From the NCBI GenBank assembly GCA_900316515.1, contig ONDE01000021.1, positions 1-40,681 of the forward strand: a DNA stretch of 40,681 bases, read 5' to 3'. The position numbers were made by a program, and so were the translations under genes. Every line of letters starts with the position of its first letter. Positions within the stretch are counted from its first letter, which is position 1. This DNA comes from an uncultured Bacteroidales bacterium (GTDB lineage Bacteria > Bacteroidota > Bacteroidia > Bacteroidales > P3). Below the pieces are notes generated by a model. It did no database searches and had not been told where the DNA came from. It worked only from the letters and a program-made list of their open reading frames with translations. Below, one piece after another: positions 9,085-16,742 of this stretch.

Positions 9085-9700
9085 AGCCAAAGCCTGTTTT
9101 GTTCACTATACGTTGTCCCTCGGGACCCAGTTTCTTGCGCAGCCGGGCTATATGCACATCCACCGACCGTTCGCCGACCAGCGTATTGTCGGGCCATACA
9201 GCCTCCAGAATCTCTTCGCGTGTAAAGAAACGCCCCGGTTGCTGCCGGAATAACTCGAGTATGAGGTGTTCCCTCTTGGTCAAATTGGACATACCGCCAC
9301 CTCTCCACTCTCCGTTTTCCGTTCTCCGATCTCCGTTCTCCGATCGTCGCAGCACGGCCTTGACACGCGCCAATACCGTGTCGAACGAGAACGGCTTGGA
9401 GATATAATCGTCGGCACCCACATCGAAACCCTGCAGCTGGTCGTCATGGGTGTCGCGGGCGGTAAGGAATATTATCGGTGTGTTGTTGCCGTCGGCACGC
9501 AGCTTCTGCGCCATCTCGAAACCCGACATGCGGCCCATCATCACATCCAGCAACAACAGGTCGTAGCGGCAGCCGTTGCACAGCGGCAACGCCTCCTCGG
9601 CACTGTGCGCTGTATCGACTGCGTAACCCTCCGCCTCAAAATTGAAGCGCAGTATCTCGCAGAGGTCTTCTTCGTCGTCGACAACCAATATCCGTGTCAT
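9071..9700 (-). CDS. Response regulator, OmpR/PhoB family
   Basis: This is a 209-residue transcription regulator paired with the kinase immediately downstream. The receiver domain (1-118) has the acidic pocket DDEED, the phospho-acceptor Asp52 (LLLLDVMMGRMSG), Thr80 (FLTARD) and Lys102 (SKPF). The winged helix (about 139-209) has REHLILELF, FFTREEILEAVWP, RSVDVHIARLRKKLG and a closing GFGYGLV. The linker between them (about 119-137, RRSENGDRRTENGEWRGGG) is encoded by a short tandem repeat (9304-9352) and is unlike a normal OmpR linker. The genomic targets are unknown. It heads the reverse unit and faces the M14 peptidase gene across an 84-base intergenic region. Confidence 0.92.
   Translation of the reverse strand: MTRILVVDDEEDLCEILRFNFEAEGYAVDTAHSAEEALPLCNGCRYDLLLLDVMMGRMSGFEMAQKLRADGNNTPIIFLTARDTHDDQLQGFDVGADDYISKPFSFDTVLARVKAVLRRSENGDRRTENGEWRGGGMSNLTKREHLILELFRQQPGRFFTREEILEAVWPDNTLVGERSVDVHIARLRKKLGPEGQRIVNKTGFGYGLV
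9304..9352 (-). repeat. Short tandem repeat inside the response regulator linker
   Basis: On the coding strand, units such as ggagaac, ggagatc, ggagaac and ggaaaac repeat with a period of 7-8 bases and encode the linker SENGDRRTENGEW. The repeat stays in frame with both flanking domains. Confidence 0.6.
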
Positions 9701-9730
9701 ATTTTTTTTAACGACAGAATACTAAAAATA

Positions 9731-9760
9731 TTGCCATATGAATTATTTTTAGTACTTTTG
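9731..9760 (+). promoter_or_regulatory. Promoter of the M14 peptidase gene
   Basis: TACTTTTG at 9753-9760 fits the -7 consensus TAnnTTTG, and a TTG at 9731-9733 lies 19 bases upstream. The predicted start of transcription is around 9766, about 20 bases before the ATG. Confidence 0.65.
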
Positions 9761-9784
9761 CAGTCTATTTTAATGGATATAACA

Positions 9785-11047
9785 ATGAAGAAACATCTGT
9801 TTATAGCAGCGCTAATCACTATTCTCTATTCTCAATTCTCTTTTTCCCACGCCCAGTTGAAGCCTCGGCCCGACGCCTTCCCTCCTGTCGAGGAAGCCGA
9901 GGCCAAGGCTCTTACGATGGCCACCACGGTCGAACAGATGGCTTTGTGGAACCGCTACCCTACCTACGCCGTATATCTGGAGATGATGCAACGCTGGGCC
10001 GACGAGTTCCCTCACCTCTGTCATGTCGACACCATAGGTACCTCCGTCAACGGACGCCTGATATTGAGCATGTACATCCAGCCTCAAACCGACGACGACC
10101 TATATCGTCCGGAGTTCTTCTATAGTTCAACCATCCATGGAGACGAGCTGACCGGCTACGTGATGATGCTACGCCTCATCGACACCCTGCTCCACGGCTA
10201 TGGCAACAACCCGCAGTACACCGACCTCATCAACCGCACCCGCATCAGCATTAATCCACTGGCCAACCCCGACGGTACCTACTACGGCGGCGACAACACC
10301 GTGCAGGGCGCTGTGCGCTACAATGCCAACAATGTTGACCTAAACCGCAACTACCCCAACCCCTTCGGTGGCGCCAAACCTGCCGTCCAGCAGGAGAACC
10401 AGGCGATGATCGACTATTTCGACGCCCACAATTTCCGCCTCAGCGCCAACCTGCATGGCGGTGCCGAAGTGATGAACTATCCATGGGACAGCTATACTTC
10501 TCTCCAGAACCCGCACCCACAGGCTGCATGGTGGCAGGAGGTGTGCAAACGCTTCGTCGACACTAGCCGAACCTACAGTCCAAACCACTTCAATGACACC
10601 TACAACTGCGGCTACACCGCTGGCGGCGACTGGTACGTCATCACTGGCGGTCGACAGGACTATTTCAACTACTATAACGGCTGCCTGGAACTTACGATGG
10701 AAGTGTCGACAACAAAAAAACTGAGCACAAGCCAACTGCCCGCCTACTGGAACTTCCTCCAACACTCGCTGGTGAACTATATCGAGGAAATACACACGCT
10801 ACCCGGCGGCACAGAGCGCATTGCCGATGTCGAAGGGACGCAACCCCTATCGGTATACCCCAACCCTGCCACAAACCATATCATCGTCAAGGGGACCGAC
10901 GGCACTGTCGAACTATATGATGTCGCCGGCCGCTTGGTCAACACCCAAGCAAGCAACCAAACAATCACCATCGACCTACACGGCCTGCCAACAGGTATCT
11001 ATCTCCTGCGCTCTGGTGGCAAGACAGCCACCGTGGTGAAACAATAA
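9785..11047 (+). CDS. M14 zinc carboxypeptidase with T9SS sorting domain
   Basis: This is a secreted metallocarboxypeptidase of 420 residues. After a signal peptide (1 to about 24), the catalytic domain shows the zinc ligands HGDE (His118, Glu121) and His223 in NLHGG. It also shows the NPDG and DLNRNYPNPFGG motifs and the catalytic Glu306 in CLELTMEVSTTKK, the pattern of the carboxypeptidase N/E/D/M subgroup. The C-terminus (about 350-420, SVYPNPATNHIIV, LPTGIYLLRSGGKTATVVKQ) is a type A T9SS tail, so the enzyme is expected on the surface or outside the cell. The frame is open upstream, but the ATG at 9785 directly precedes the signal peptide. The signal peptide core is partly encoded by a TTCTCTATTCTCAATTCTC repeat (9820-9844). 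Confidence 0.92.
   Translation: MKKHLFIAALITILYSQFSFSHAQLKPRPDAFPPVEEAEAKALTMATTVEQMALWNRYPTYAVYLEMMQRWADEFPHLCHVDTIGTSVNGRLILSMYIQPQTDDDLYRPEFFYSSTIHGDELTGYVMMLRLIDTLLHGYGNNPQYTDLINRTRISINPLANPDGTYYGGDNTVQGAVRYNANNVDLNRNYPNPFGGAKPAVQQENQAMIDYFDAHNFRLSANLHGGAEVMNYPWDSYTSLQNPHPQAAWWQEVCKRFVDTSRTYSPNHFNDTYNCGYTAGGDWYVITGGRQDYFNYYNGCLELTMEVSTTKKLSTSQLPAYWNFLQHSLVNYIEEIHTLPGGTERIADVEGTQPLSVYPNPATNHIIVKGTDGTVELYDVAGRLVNTQASNQTITIDLHGLPTGIYLLRSGGKTATVVKQ
9820..9844 (+). repeat. TTCTCAA-type repeat inside a signal peptide
   Basis: Units of 7-8 bases (attctct, attctca, attctct) encode ILYSQFSFS in the hydrophobic region and cleavage-site side of the M14 peptidase signal peptide. The sequence type is the same as at 2233, 16631 and 21976. 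Confidence 0.5.
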
Positions 11048-11053
11048 ACAAGA

Positions 11054-11077
11054 AAGGAGACTCGTTCGAGTCTCCTT
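11054..11077. terminator. Bidirectional terminator between the M14 gene and tRNA-Phe
   Basis: A nine-base perfect stem (GGAGACTCG at 11056-11064, CGAGTCTCC at 11067-11075) is extended by flanking A/T pairs, with a T-rich run on the right and an A-rich run on the left. It lies seven bases after the M14 stop and six bases from the 3' end of the reverse tRNA, so it can serve both. Confidence 0.75.
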
Positions 11078-11082
11078 CTTTG

Positions 11083-11158
11083 TGGTGGCATCGACTGGAT
11101 TTGAACCAGTGACGCAAGGATTTTCAGTCCTTCGCTCTACCAACTGAGCTACGACGCC
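11083..11158 (-). tRNA. tRNA-Phe (GAA)
   Basis: The reverse strand reads as a full cloverleaf. The acceptor GGCGTCG pairs with CGATGCC (one G-U), the D arm is GCTCAGTTGGTAGAGC, and the anticodon stem AGGAC/ATCCT-like arm carries loop CTGAAAA with anticodon GAA. The T arm contains GGTTCAAATCC. The discriminator A is followed by an encoded CCA (11083-11085). Confidence 0.95.
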
Positions 11159-11176
11159 ATCGCTTATTTCGGAGTG

Positions 11177-11207
11177 CAAAATTACAAACATTTTGCAAAC
11201 TGACAAA
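11177..11207 (-). promoter_or_regulatory. Promoter of tRNA-Phe
   Basis: On the reverse strand a TTTG (11207-11204) is followed after 19 bases by TAATTTTG (11184-11177). The tRNA starts 18 bases further on. The 35-base region is very similar to the tRNA-Gln promoter at 22016-22050. Confidence 0.7.
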
Positions 11208-11215
11208 ATATTTTT

Positions 11216-11869
11216 TCACTTTACGGCGTCTTCTTTTCCCGTCTTTGTTGATTTTGAGTGCTTTGAATCAACTAAAAAATATTCCACCATGAGCCATACA
11301 ACGCCAATAGTGACGGCAGAATCGGCCACATTGAAGATAGCATTGAAGAATTCGAAGTGCTCTCCACCGACGACAGGCATCCAGTTTGGCCAATCAAACT
11401 CAAACAGAGGGAAATAGAACATATCGACCACCTTCCCCAAGAAAAGTGGTGCATACCCACCTTCGGGTGGGAAAAGTGTGGCGACACTATAATAACTCTC
11501 ATTGAAAATCAAGCCATAGAAAAGGCTGTCGATCAAGTTGCCCATAGCGCCTGCAAGCACCAACGCGAAGGCCATGATGAGCGACGTACGCACACCTTGC
11601 TTTATCATGCGACAGATATACCAAATAATAAATCCCGAGGCCACCAGACGTATCGACGTCAATATGTACTTGCCGACCACACCGCCGAAATGGGTTCCGA
11701 ATGCAAAGCCTTCGTTCTCTATGAAATGCAGGCGGCACCACTCGCCGATGAGCGGAATATCCTCGCCAATCTGCATGTTGGTCTTCACAAGTATCTTCAC
11801 CACCTGATCCACCACCACAATGGCGGCCACCACAATAATGGCCAGCAACGTCTTTTTCTTCTTATCCAT
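11216..11869 (-). CDS. lspA: Lipoprotein signal peptidase (signal peptidase II)
   Basis: LspA removes signal peptides from prolipoproteins in the inner membrane after diacylglyceryl transfer. The 217-residue product has four predicted membrane helices (about 8-25, 65-90, 95-120, 175-200). It carries both catalytic aspartates in their motifs: Asp114 in GAMGNLIDS and Asp183 in FNVADSAV. The conserved NEGFAFG and GKVVDMFYFPLF segments are present. It is somewhat longer than E. coli LspA because of a loop between the third and fourth helices, as in other Bacteroidota. Its start overlaps the stop of the DUF3109 gene by eight bases. It is the last gene of the reverse unit that also makes at least one lipoprotein (DUF4249). 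Confidence 0.95.
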   Translation of the reverse strand: MDKKKKTLLAIIVVAAIVVVDQVVKILVKTNMQIGEDIPLIGEWCRLHFIENEGFAFGTHFGGVVGKYILTSIRLVASGFIIWYICRMIKQGVRTSLIMAFALVLAGAMGNLIDSLFYGLIFNESYYSVATLFPPEGGYAPLFLGKVVDMFYFPLFEFDWPNWMPVVGGEHFEFFNAIFNVADSAVTIGVVWLMVEYFLVDSKHSKSTKTGKEDAVK

Positions 11870-12401
11870 TTGTTTCTCTCATTTTAATCTGTTCTAACAA
11901 TTCTTCGTACCACTCGCTGCCGAAACGGCGTACCAGCGGTTCTTTGAGGTATCTGTACAGCGGCTCACCCTTGCCTCTGGCACAACGGCAGATGTCCCAC
12001 TCGTGGTAGTTGACGGCAGTGAACTCGCCATAGTCCTCAACCCGTATCGGGTACAGATGGCAGCTGACAGGCTTGTAATGGCCCTGCAGAGCACACAGCG
12101 CACAACCGTCGGCATCATAGGTTATATATGCGCAGGCACCGCCGTCAATGAGCGGCGTGCCGAGGTCGCCGTCTATGTCGCGCACTGCCACTCCTTGAAC
12201 CTCTACTGCGGCACGTCCTTCGGCGGTCATCTTCGGCAGAACGTCAGGCAGCACAGCCTCAATCTTTGCCACCTCTTCCTCAAGCAGCGGGGCTCCGCTG
12301 TCACCGTCGACACAGCAGGCGCCCTTGCACACCGCAAGGTCACAGCCGAAACATTTGTCGGCGATATCGTCGCTCACTATGCTGTTTCCTACTATTATCA
12401 T
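11862..12401 (-). CDS. DUF3109 family Cys-cluster protein
   Basis: A 179-residue protein of a family I recognise as DUF3109, without a known function. The N-terminal part has a dense cysteine cluster (CFGCDLAVCKGACC, Cys17 to Cys30). A second set follows (GACAYITYDADGCALCALQGHYKPVSCHLYPIRV, then WDICRCARG). The arrangement resembles YkgJ-type proteins and suggests metal binding, but the metal is not established. No signal peptide is visible, so it is probably cytoplasmic. Its start overlaps the stop of the upstream dehydrogenase gene (ATGA) and its end overlaps lspA. The DUF3109-lspA neighbourhood is one I recall from other Bacteroidales. Confidence 0.8.
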   Translation of the reverse strand: MIIVGNSIVSDDIADKCFGCDLAVCKGACCVDGDSGAPLLEEEVAKIEAVLPDVLPKMTAEGRAAVEVQGVAVRDIDGDLGTPLIDGGACAYITYDADGCALCALQGHYKPVSCHLYPIRVEDYGEFTAVNYHEWDICRCARGKGEPLYRYLKEPLVRRFGSEWYEELLEQIKMRETNG

Positions 12402-13309
12402 TTCAACACGTCAATTATCTTTTCTGCCAGCACCGCTGCCAGCTTATACTTCGACTCCACTGTCCATCCCGCCACATGCGGCGTGAGCACCGTGTGCGGC
12501 GATTGCATCAGGTATCGCATTGGCTCCGGAACGTCGCCAAGTCCATCGACCTGCATATTCTCGTATTCCAGCACATCGAGGGCTGCACCACGCACCTTGC
12601 CGCTCTCCAGGCCCTGCACCAATGCCGCTGTGTCTACCACAGCGCCACGCGAGGTGTTGAGGAGGAAGAACGGCTTACTCATATTTGCTATGAACTGCTC
12701 ATCCAGATAATGGTGCGTCTCGTCGGTCAGCGGCACGTGGAAACTCACAACGTCGGCCTCATTCCACACCTCTTCCAGACTGCCTATCTCCTTGTACTTG
12801 TCGTACACCACAGTCCTGCACCCAAAGCCGTCAAGCCGTTTGGCAAAGGACTGTCCCATGTTGCCGTAGCCTATGATGCCCACCGTCAACGGGCCGAGCT
12901 CGCAGCCCCTATTGGCCTCCCGTTGCCACAGTCCTCGCCGCACCTCGCTGTCGGCACGGGCTATGTTATTGAGCAACGACAGCAGCAGTCCAACGGTATG
13001 CTCACCCACGGCGTCGCGGTTGCCCTCTGGGCTGTTCAGGCAACGGACACCTTTCCCCTCTGCATATTCCACATCTATGGTCTCCATTCCAGCCCCTACC
13101 CTGCCTATACATCTCAGCTTCGGCGCACGGTCTATAAACTCTTTGTCTATAATCACCTTGCTGCGCACCACCAAGCCCTCACAACCCTGCACAGCCTGCG
13201 CCAGACTCTCATAGTCGTGGTCGGGTTCTACGCGCACCTCGAAACCGGCTTCCCTGAGCCGTTCTTCGAGCACGCTGTGCGTGCGGTCGGCTATAAGCAC
13301 CTTGGTCAT
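12398..13309 (-). CDS. D-isomer 2-hydroxyacid dehydrogenase (phosphoglycerate dehydrogenase-like)
   Basis: An NAD-dependent oxidoreductase of 303 residues acting on a 2-hydroxy acid; 3-phosphoglycerate, the first step of serine synthesis, is the likely substrate but is not proven. The substrate-binding half includes VGAGMETIDVEYAEGKGVRCLNSP and GNRDAVGEHTVGLLL. The NAD domain has GIIGYGNMGQSFAKRL (Rossmann glycines about 147-152). The catalytic triad fits Arg221 (NTSRGAVVD), Glu250 and His278 (TPHVAGWT). There is no C-terminal ACT or ASB domain, so this is the short form without serine feedback. The ATG at 13309 is preferred because it overlaps the DUF4249 stop (ATGA); an upstream in-frame ATG at 13336 would overlap that gene more. 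Confidence 0.85.
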   Translation of the reverse strand: MTKVLIADRTHSVLEERLREAGFEVRVEPDHDYESLAQAVQGCEGLVVRSKVIIDKEFIDRAPKLRCIGRVGAGMETIDVEYAEGKGVRCLNSPEGNRDAVGEHTVGLLLSLLNNIARADSEVRRGLWQREANRGCELGPLTVGIIGYGNMGQSFAKRLDGFGCRTVVYDKYKEIGSLEEVWNEADVVSFHVPLTDETHHYLDEQFIANMSKPFFLLNTSRGAVVDTAALVQGLESGKVRGAALDVLEYENMQVDGLGDVPEPMRYLMQSPHTVLTPHVAGWTVESKYKLAAVLAEKIIDVLK

Positions 13310-14280
13310 TCCGCCACCTCCGCTTTCAGCCTGCACGGTGCCGTACCGGCAAAGATACCTATGCCGTTCTTGATGTTGCTGTGCACAGGCACGGGCTCCT
13401 GGAAGAGTCCCAGGTCGTCGCTCTCGCGACTGGCCTGGACGCTCTGCTCGTAGAGGAAGCGGTCGCGCGACATCGCCACCACCTCAACCTCCACATATTT
13501 CTTCGTCGTACTGCCCGTCTCTTCATAATACATTCCTGTCCACTGCGAGAAAGTCAGGTGCACCTCGTGGCTCTCGCCGCTAAAGGCATTGTCGGTAAAG
13601 TACAGTGAATTGTATGTCACCTCTTCGTCTATGCTGACGTCCGAAATGCCAAACGGATTTATCGCAGCGTCGTTGCACGAGAAATACATCTGTTCCGGTT
13701 CGTCGCCATACATTTCGGTCACGGTGTCGCCATTGTTGTCTACATACCGGTATACCGATGTGTCATACAAGAACACCCTCAGCCGATAGTAGTTGTCCTC
13801 GCCCTCATTGTCTTTGAGTTTGAAACGCACATCGATATGCACTTCCGTTTCATCCTCGCCAGTGCTGCGCGACGACGAGCGCATGTCAGCCAGCACAGGT
13901 CGGTGCGGCACCACTGTGGCGGCCGACAGTTCATCGTGGCCAGGCACGCTGACCTTGACCTCCAGTTTGTCGCCCTCTTGCGGCACATAGCCGAACTCAT
14001 AGTAGCCACTGTCGCGCAAGGCGCCGACTACTGCCACGCCATTGGCTTTCAGGCTCACCGTTGCATTGTCGATCCCCTCGAAGAAGTAGTCTTCATATGC
14101 GTCGTGCCAGCCGAAGATGAGACGGCTGTAGGTGAGGTGCATGGTCAGCGCCTCACCTGCGACAACGCTGCCGTTGACAACGACCTTGGGCTCCACACCT
14201 TCGGTGTCGAGGGGTATCTCTTTCTCGCAACCCACTGCCAGCATGGCAGCGACGAGCATCAGGTATATCTTGTTTCTCAT
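13306..14280 (-). CDS. DUF4249 family lipoprotein
   Basis: A 324-residue lipoprotein: signal peptide with lipobox LAVGC (Cys18), then CEKEIPLDTEGVEPKVVVNG, the typical opening of DUF4249. The rest is predicted beta-rich and contains acidic stretches. In Bacteroidota these proteins are commonly encoded next to TonB-dependent receptors. It begins five bases behind the TonB receptor stop here. By analogy with SusCD pairs it may be the surface lid or accessory of that receptor; this is inference, as the family has no settled function. The ligand is unknown. Its stop overlaps the dehydrogenase start. Confidence 0.85.
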   Translation of the reverse strand: MRNKIYLMLVAAMLAVGCEKEIPLDTEGVEPKVVVNGSVVAGEALTMHLTYSRLIFGWHDAYEDYFFEGIDNATVSLKANGVAVVGALRDSGYYEFGYVPQEGDKLEVKVSVPGHDELSAATVVPHRPVLADMRSSSRSTGEDETEVHIDVRFKLKDNEGEDNYYRLRVFLYDTSVYRYVDNNGDTVTEMYGDEPEQMYFSCNDAAINPFGISDVSIDEEVTYNSLYFTDNAFSGESHEVHLTFSQWTGMYYEETGSTTKKYVEVEVVAMSRDRFLYEQSVQASRESDDLGLFQEPVPVHSNIKNGIGIFAGTAPCRLKAEVAE

Positions 14281-14285
14281 GGCTT

Positions 14286-16694
14286 TCAGAATTTATAGGT
14301 GTACGCTATCGATGGCAGCAACGGGAAGAGCGACCGCTGCATAAGCACCGTCTTGTAGCTGCCGTCGCTCGTGGAGTAGTTGGTGCTGGGATAAATGACG
14401 AAGGGGTTCTGGCGGTTGTAGGCATTGTAAACGCTGATGTTGATAGTACGGCTGCCGTGGGTGAACTTGCGGTGGAAGTTGAAGCTCACATCCATCCTGT
14501 GGTAGGCCGGCAGACGGTAGTTGTTGCGTTGCTCCACAAAGTCGACCGAGTTGATGTCATAATAGCTGTATACATCGGCATTCGTCTCCATGCGATGGAA
14601 AGCCAGCGTGGCCGTGTTGCCGGTACTGTATACCCATGTCAGGCCAACGTCGAACCTCTCGTTCGGACGGTACTGCAGCGTCAGCGACACATCGTGTATG
14701 CGGTCGTACTTGGCAGGGAAACGCTCGCCGCCGTTCAACTCGTCGAACTGACGCCATGTGCGGCTCCAGGTATAACCCAGCCATCCTGTAATCTTACCCA
14801 CACTCTTCTGTGCCAGGAACTCAACACCATAGGCCCATCCGCGCCCCATGCACACCTTGTCCTCCCAGTTTGCGCTGGTGCCGAAAAACGAACTGCCGGG
14901 CCTGTATTCCATCAGATTGTCCATGCTCTTGTAGTAACCCTCCAGGCTGAAGTCCACCAAGCTCTTCCACGAGTAGAACACTCCCATGGCCACCTGATGG
15001 CTGTTCATCGGGGCTATCCTCGCCGTCACAGGCACCCACAGGTCGGTGGGCAGACTGATGTTGCTGCTCGACAGCAGGTGCAGATATTGCGTCATATAGC
15101 TGTAGCCGGCCTTCACCGATATGTCGTCGGTCACCATGAAACGGCCGCTCAACCTCGGCTGCACCGAGGGGTAGAAGGTCCCTTGAACGGCGAAACCGCT
15201 CAGCGCCACACCGGCGTTGACCTTCAAGGCCTCGGTTATCGACCAGTCGTCCTCCACATACAGCGATATCTCCTGCGCTCTCACCTTGCTCTCGCCGAAA
15301 GTGGTGTCCTGGCTCACTGCCGTGTCGGCATCGCTGTATGCCACCTTGGCGCCCATCACCTCGGGGGTGAAGATATGGTGCGTGAAGGTGCCGCCAAAGC
15401 GTATGCTGTGCTCCGGCGTGGGTGCATAGTCGAAGTCGGCACGCAACGAGAGGTCGTGTATGCCGCTGTTGTAACTCATGTCTATCTCCTGCGTCTCTGT
15501 CAGGCTGTTGTGGTAGCCATAGTGCATCTCCATCTCCGACCCCAGGTCAAGGTCGTTGCGGTAGCGCGTATATGAGCCCGAGAGGTTCATGAACAGCTTG
15601 GGCGTCAACTCGTAGTTCCACCGCACGGCGGTGGCCAGGTTGCCCCAGTTGTAGCCCAGTTTAAACCACTCGCTGAAGCTGTCGTCGCCACTTCCGCCAA
15701 TCTTGGTGCGCAGATACACCTTGTCGTCGCCCATATAGAAGGTGCCATACAGGCGACTGCGGTCGCTGAAGCGGTGCGTCAACTTGGCATTGAGGTCGTA
15801 GAAGTAGTATCCGGCATTGAGGCGTTTCATACCGTCCACCTGCGTGGCTGCCAGCATCAGGGTGGGCTGGATAAGGGCGTCGCCATAGGTACGGCGGGCC
15901 GACAGACTCACCGTGGTCTTTTCCTTGACGATGGGGCCTTCCACACTCAGCTTGGCTGCCAGCAGACCTATCGATCCACTTCCGTGCCACTCTTTGTCGT
16001 TGCCGTTGTTGGTCGTGATGTCGAGCACACTCGAGATACGGCCCGTGAAGTGCGCCGGAAAACTGCCCTTGTAGAGCGTCACGTTCTTCAAGGCATCGCT
16101 GTTGAACGCCGAGAAGAAACCACCCAGGTGGTTGACGTTGTACAGCGGTATGCCGTCGAGCAGGAACAGGTTCTCGTCGGGGCCGCCGCCGCGCACATAG
16201 ATGCCGCTGGTGCCCTCGGTGCCGCTCTGCACACCCGGCAGCAGCTGTATGGCCTTCAGCACATCGGCCTCGCCGAACATCACAGGCACCAGCTTTATCT
16301 GCTCCACAGGCACCTCGATGGCGCTCATCTGGCTCACCTTCGGGCTGCTGATACGCTCGGCGGTGATGGTCACCTCCTCGAGCTCCAAAGCCGACTCCAG
16401 GGCCACGTTGAGCTTCACATCGTTCTTCAGGTCCACACGGAAATATTGCGGCGAGTAGCCGATAAAACTCACCTTCAGGTCGGCGGCGTCCGATTTCAGC
16501 GTCAGCGTATAGCGTCCGTAGGCATTGGTCACAGTACCCTTGCCGGTGGCCATATCCAACACCGTGGCGCCTATCAGCGTCTCGCCGGTGCCTTTGTCCG
16601 TCACCGTACCACTCACCGTCTGCGCCTGCAAGGTGAAAGGTGAAAGGTGAAAGGTGAAAACCAACAATAGCAATATCAAAAATCTAAACTTCAT
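14286..16694 (-). CDS. TonB-dependent receptor with carboxypeptidase-like regulatory domain
   Basis: An outer membrane active transporter of 802 residues. Order: signal peptide (1 to about 24), CarboxypepD_reg-like domain (about 27-110, VSGTVTDKGTGETLIGATV and YGRYTLTLKSDAADLKVSFIGY), plug domain (about 125-240, VLKAIQLLPGVQSG, SGIYVRGGGPDENLFLLDGIPLYN), then a beta barrel ending in an aromatic residue (PSIAYTYKF). It is shorter than SusC proteins (about 1000 residues) and pairs with DUF4249 instead of SusD. The substrate is unknown. The signal peptide reads FTFHLSPFTLQAQ, encoded by four copies of GGTGAAA on the opposite strand (16631-16660). I chose the ATG at 16694; a TTG lies two codons upstream. 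Confidence 0.92.
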   Translation of the reverse strand: MKFRFLILLLLVFTFHLSPFTLQAQTVSGTVTDKGTGETLIGATVLDMATGKGTVTNAYGRYTLTLKSDAADLKVSFIGYSPQYFRVDLKNDVKLNVALESALELEEVTITAERISSPKVSQMSAIEVPVEQIKLVPVMFGEADVLKAIQLLPGVQSGTEGTSGIYVRGGGPDENLFLLDGIPLYNVNHLGGFFSAFNSDALKNVTLYKGSFPAHFTGRISSVLDITTNNGNDKEWHGSGSIGLLAAKLSVEGPIVKEKTTVSLSARRTYGDALIQPTLMLAATQVDGMKRLNAGYYFYDLNAKLTHRFSDRSRLYGTFYMGDDKVYLRTKIGGSGDDSFSEWFKLGYNWGNLATAVRWNYELTPKLFMNLSGSYTRYRNDLDLGSEMEMHYGYHNSLTETQEIDMSYNSGIHDLSLRADFDYAPTPEHSIRFGGTFTHHIFTPEVMGAKVAYSDADTAVSQDTTFGESKVRAQEISLYVEDDWSITEALKVNAGVALSGFAVQGTFYPSVQPRLSGRFMVTDDISVKAGYSYMTQYLHLLSSSNISLPTDLWVPVTARIAPMNSHQVAMGVFYSWKSLVDFSLEGYYKSMDNLMEYRPGSSFFGTSANWEDKVCMGRGWAYGVEFLAQKSVGKITGWLGYTWSRTWRQFDELNGGERFPAKYDRIHDVSLTLQYRPNERFDVGLTWVYSTGNTATLAFHRMETNADVYSYYDINSVDFVEQRNNYRLPAYHRMDVSFNFHRKFTHGSRTINISVYNAYNRQNPFVIYPSTNYSTSDGSYKTVLMQRSLFPLLPSIAYTYKF
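16631..16660 (-). repeat. GGTGAAA heptamer repeat in the TonB receptor signal peptide
   Basis: Four tandem copies of the heptamer ggtgaaa (plus strand) occupy this stretch. Read from the coding strand (TTTCACC) they encode FTFHLSPFT of the signal peptide. The copies are nearly perfect, which suggests recent expansion. Confidence 0.75.
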
Positions 16695-16703
16695 ATTCAA
16701 ACA

Positions 16704-16740
16704 TTCCTTAACTTCTTAACTCCTTAACTTCTTAACTCCT
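16704..16740. repeat. CTTAACT octamer tandem repeat
   Basis: Four tandem octamers (ccttaact, tcttaact, ccttaact, tcttaact) fill most of the 48-base gap between the channel gene and the TonB receptor gene. The repeat lies just upstream of the receptor start, where it could affect its translation. Confidence 0.8.
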
Positions 16741-16742
16741 CC

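Noticed and set aside
9266..9784. Upstream extension of the M14 peptidase frame
   Set aside because: It crosses the promoter box and the divergent response regulator; the signal peptide begins at 9785.
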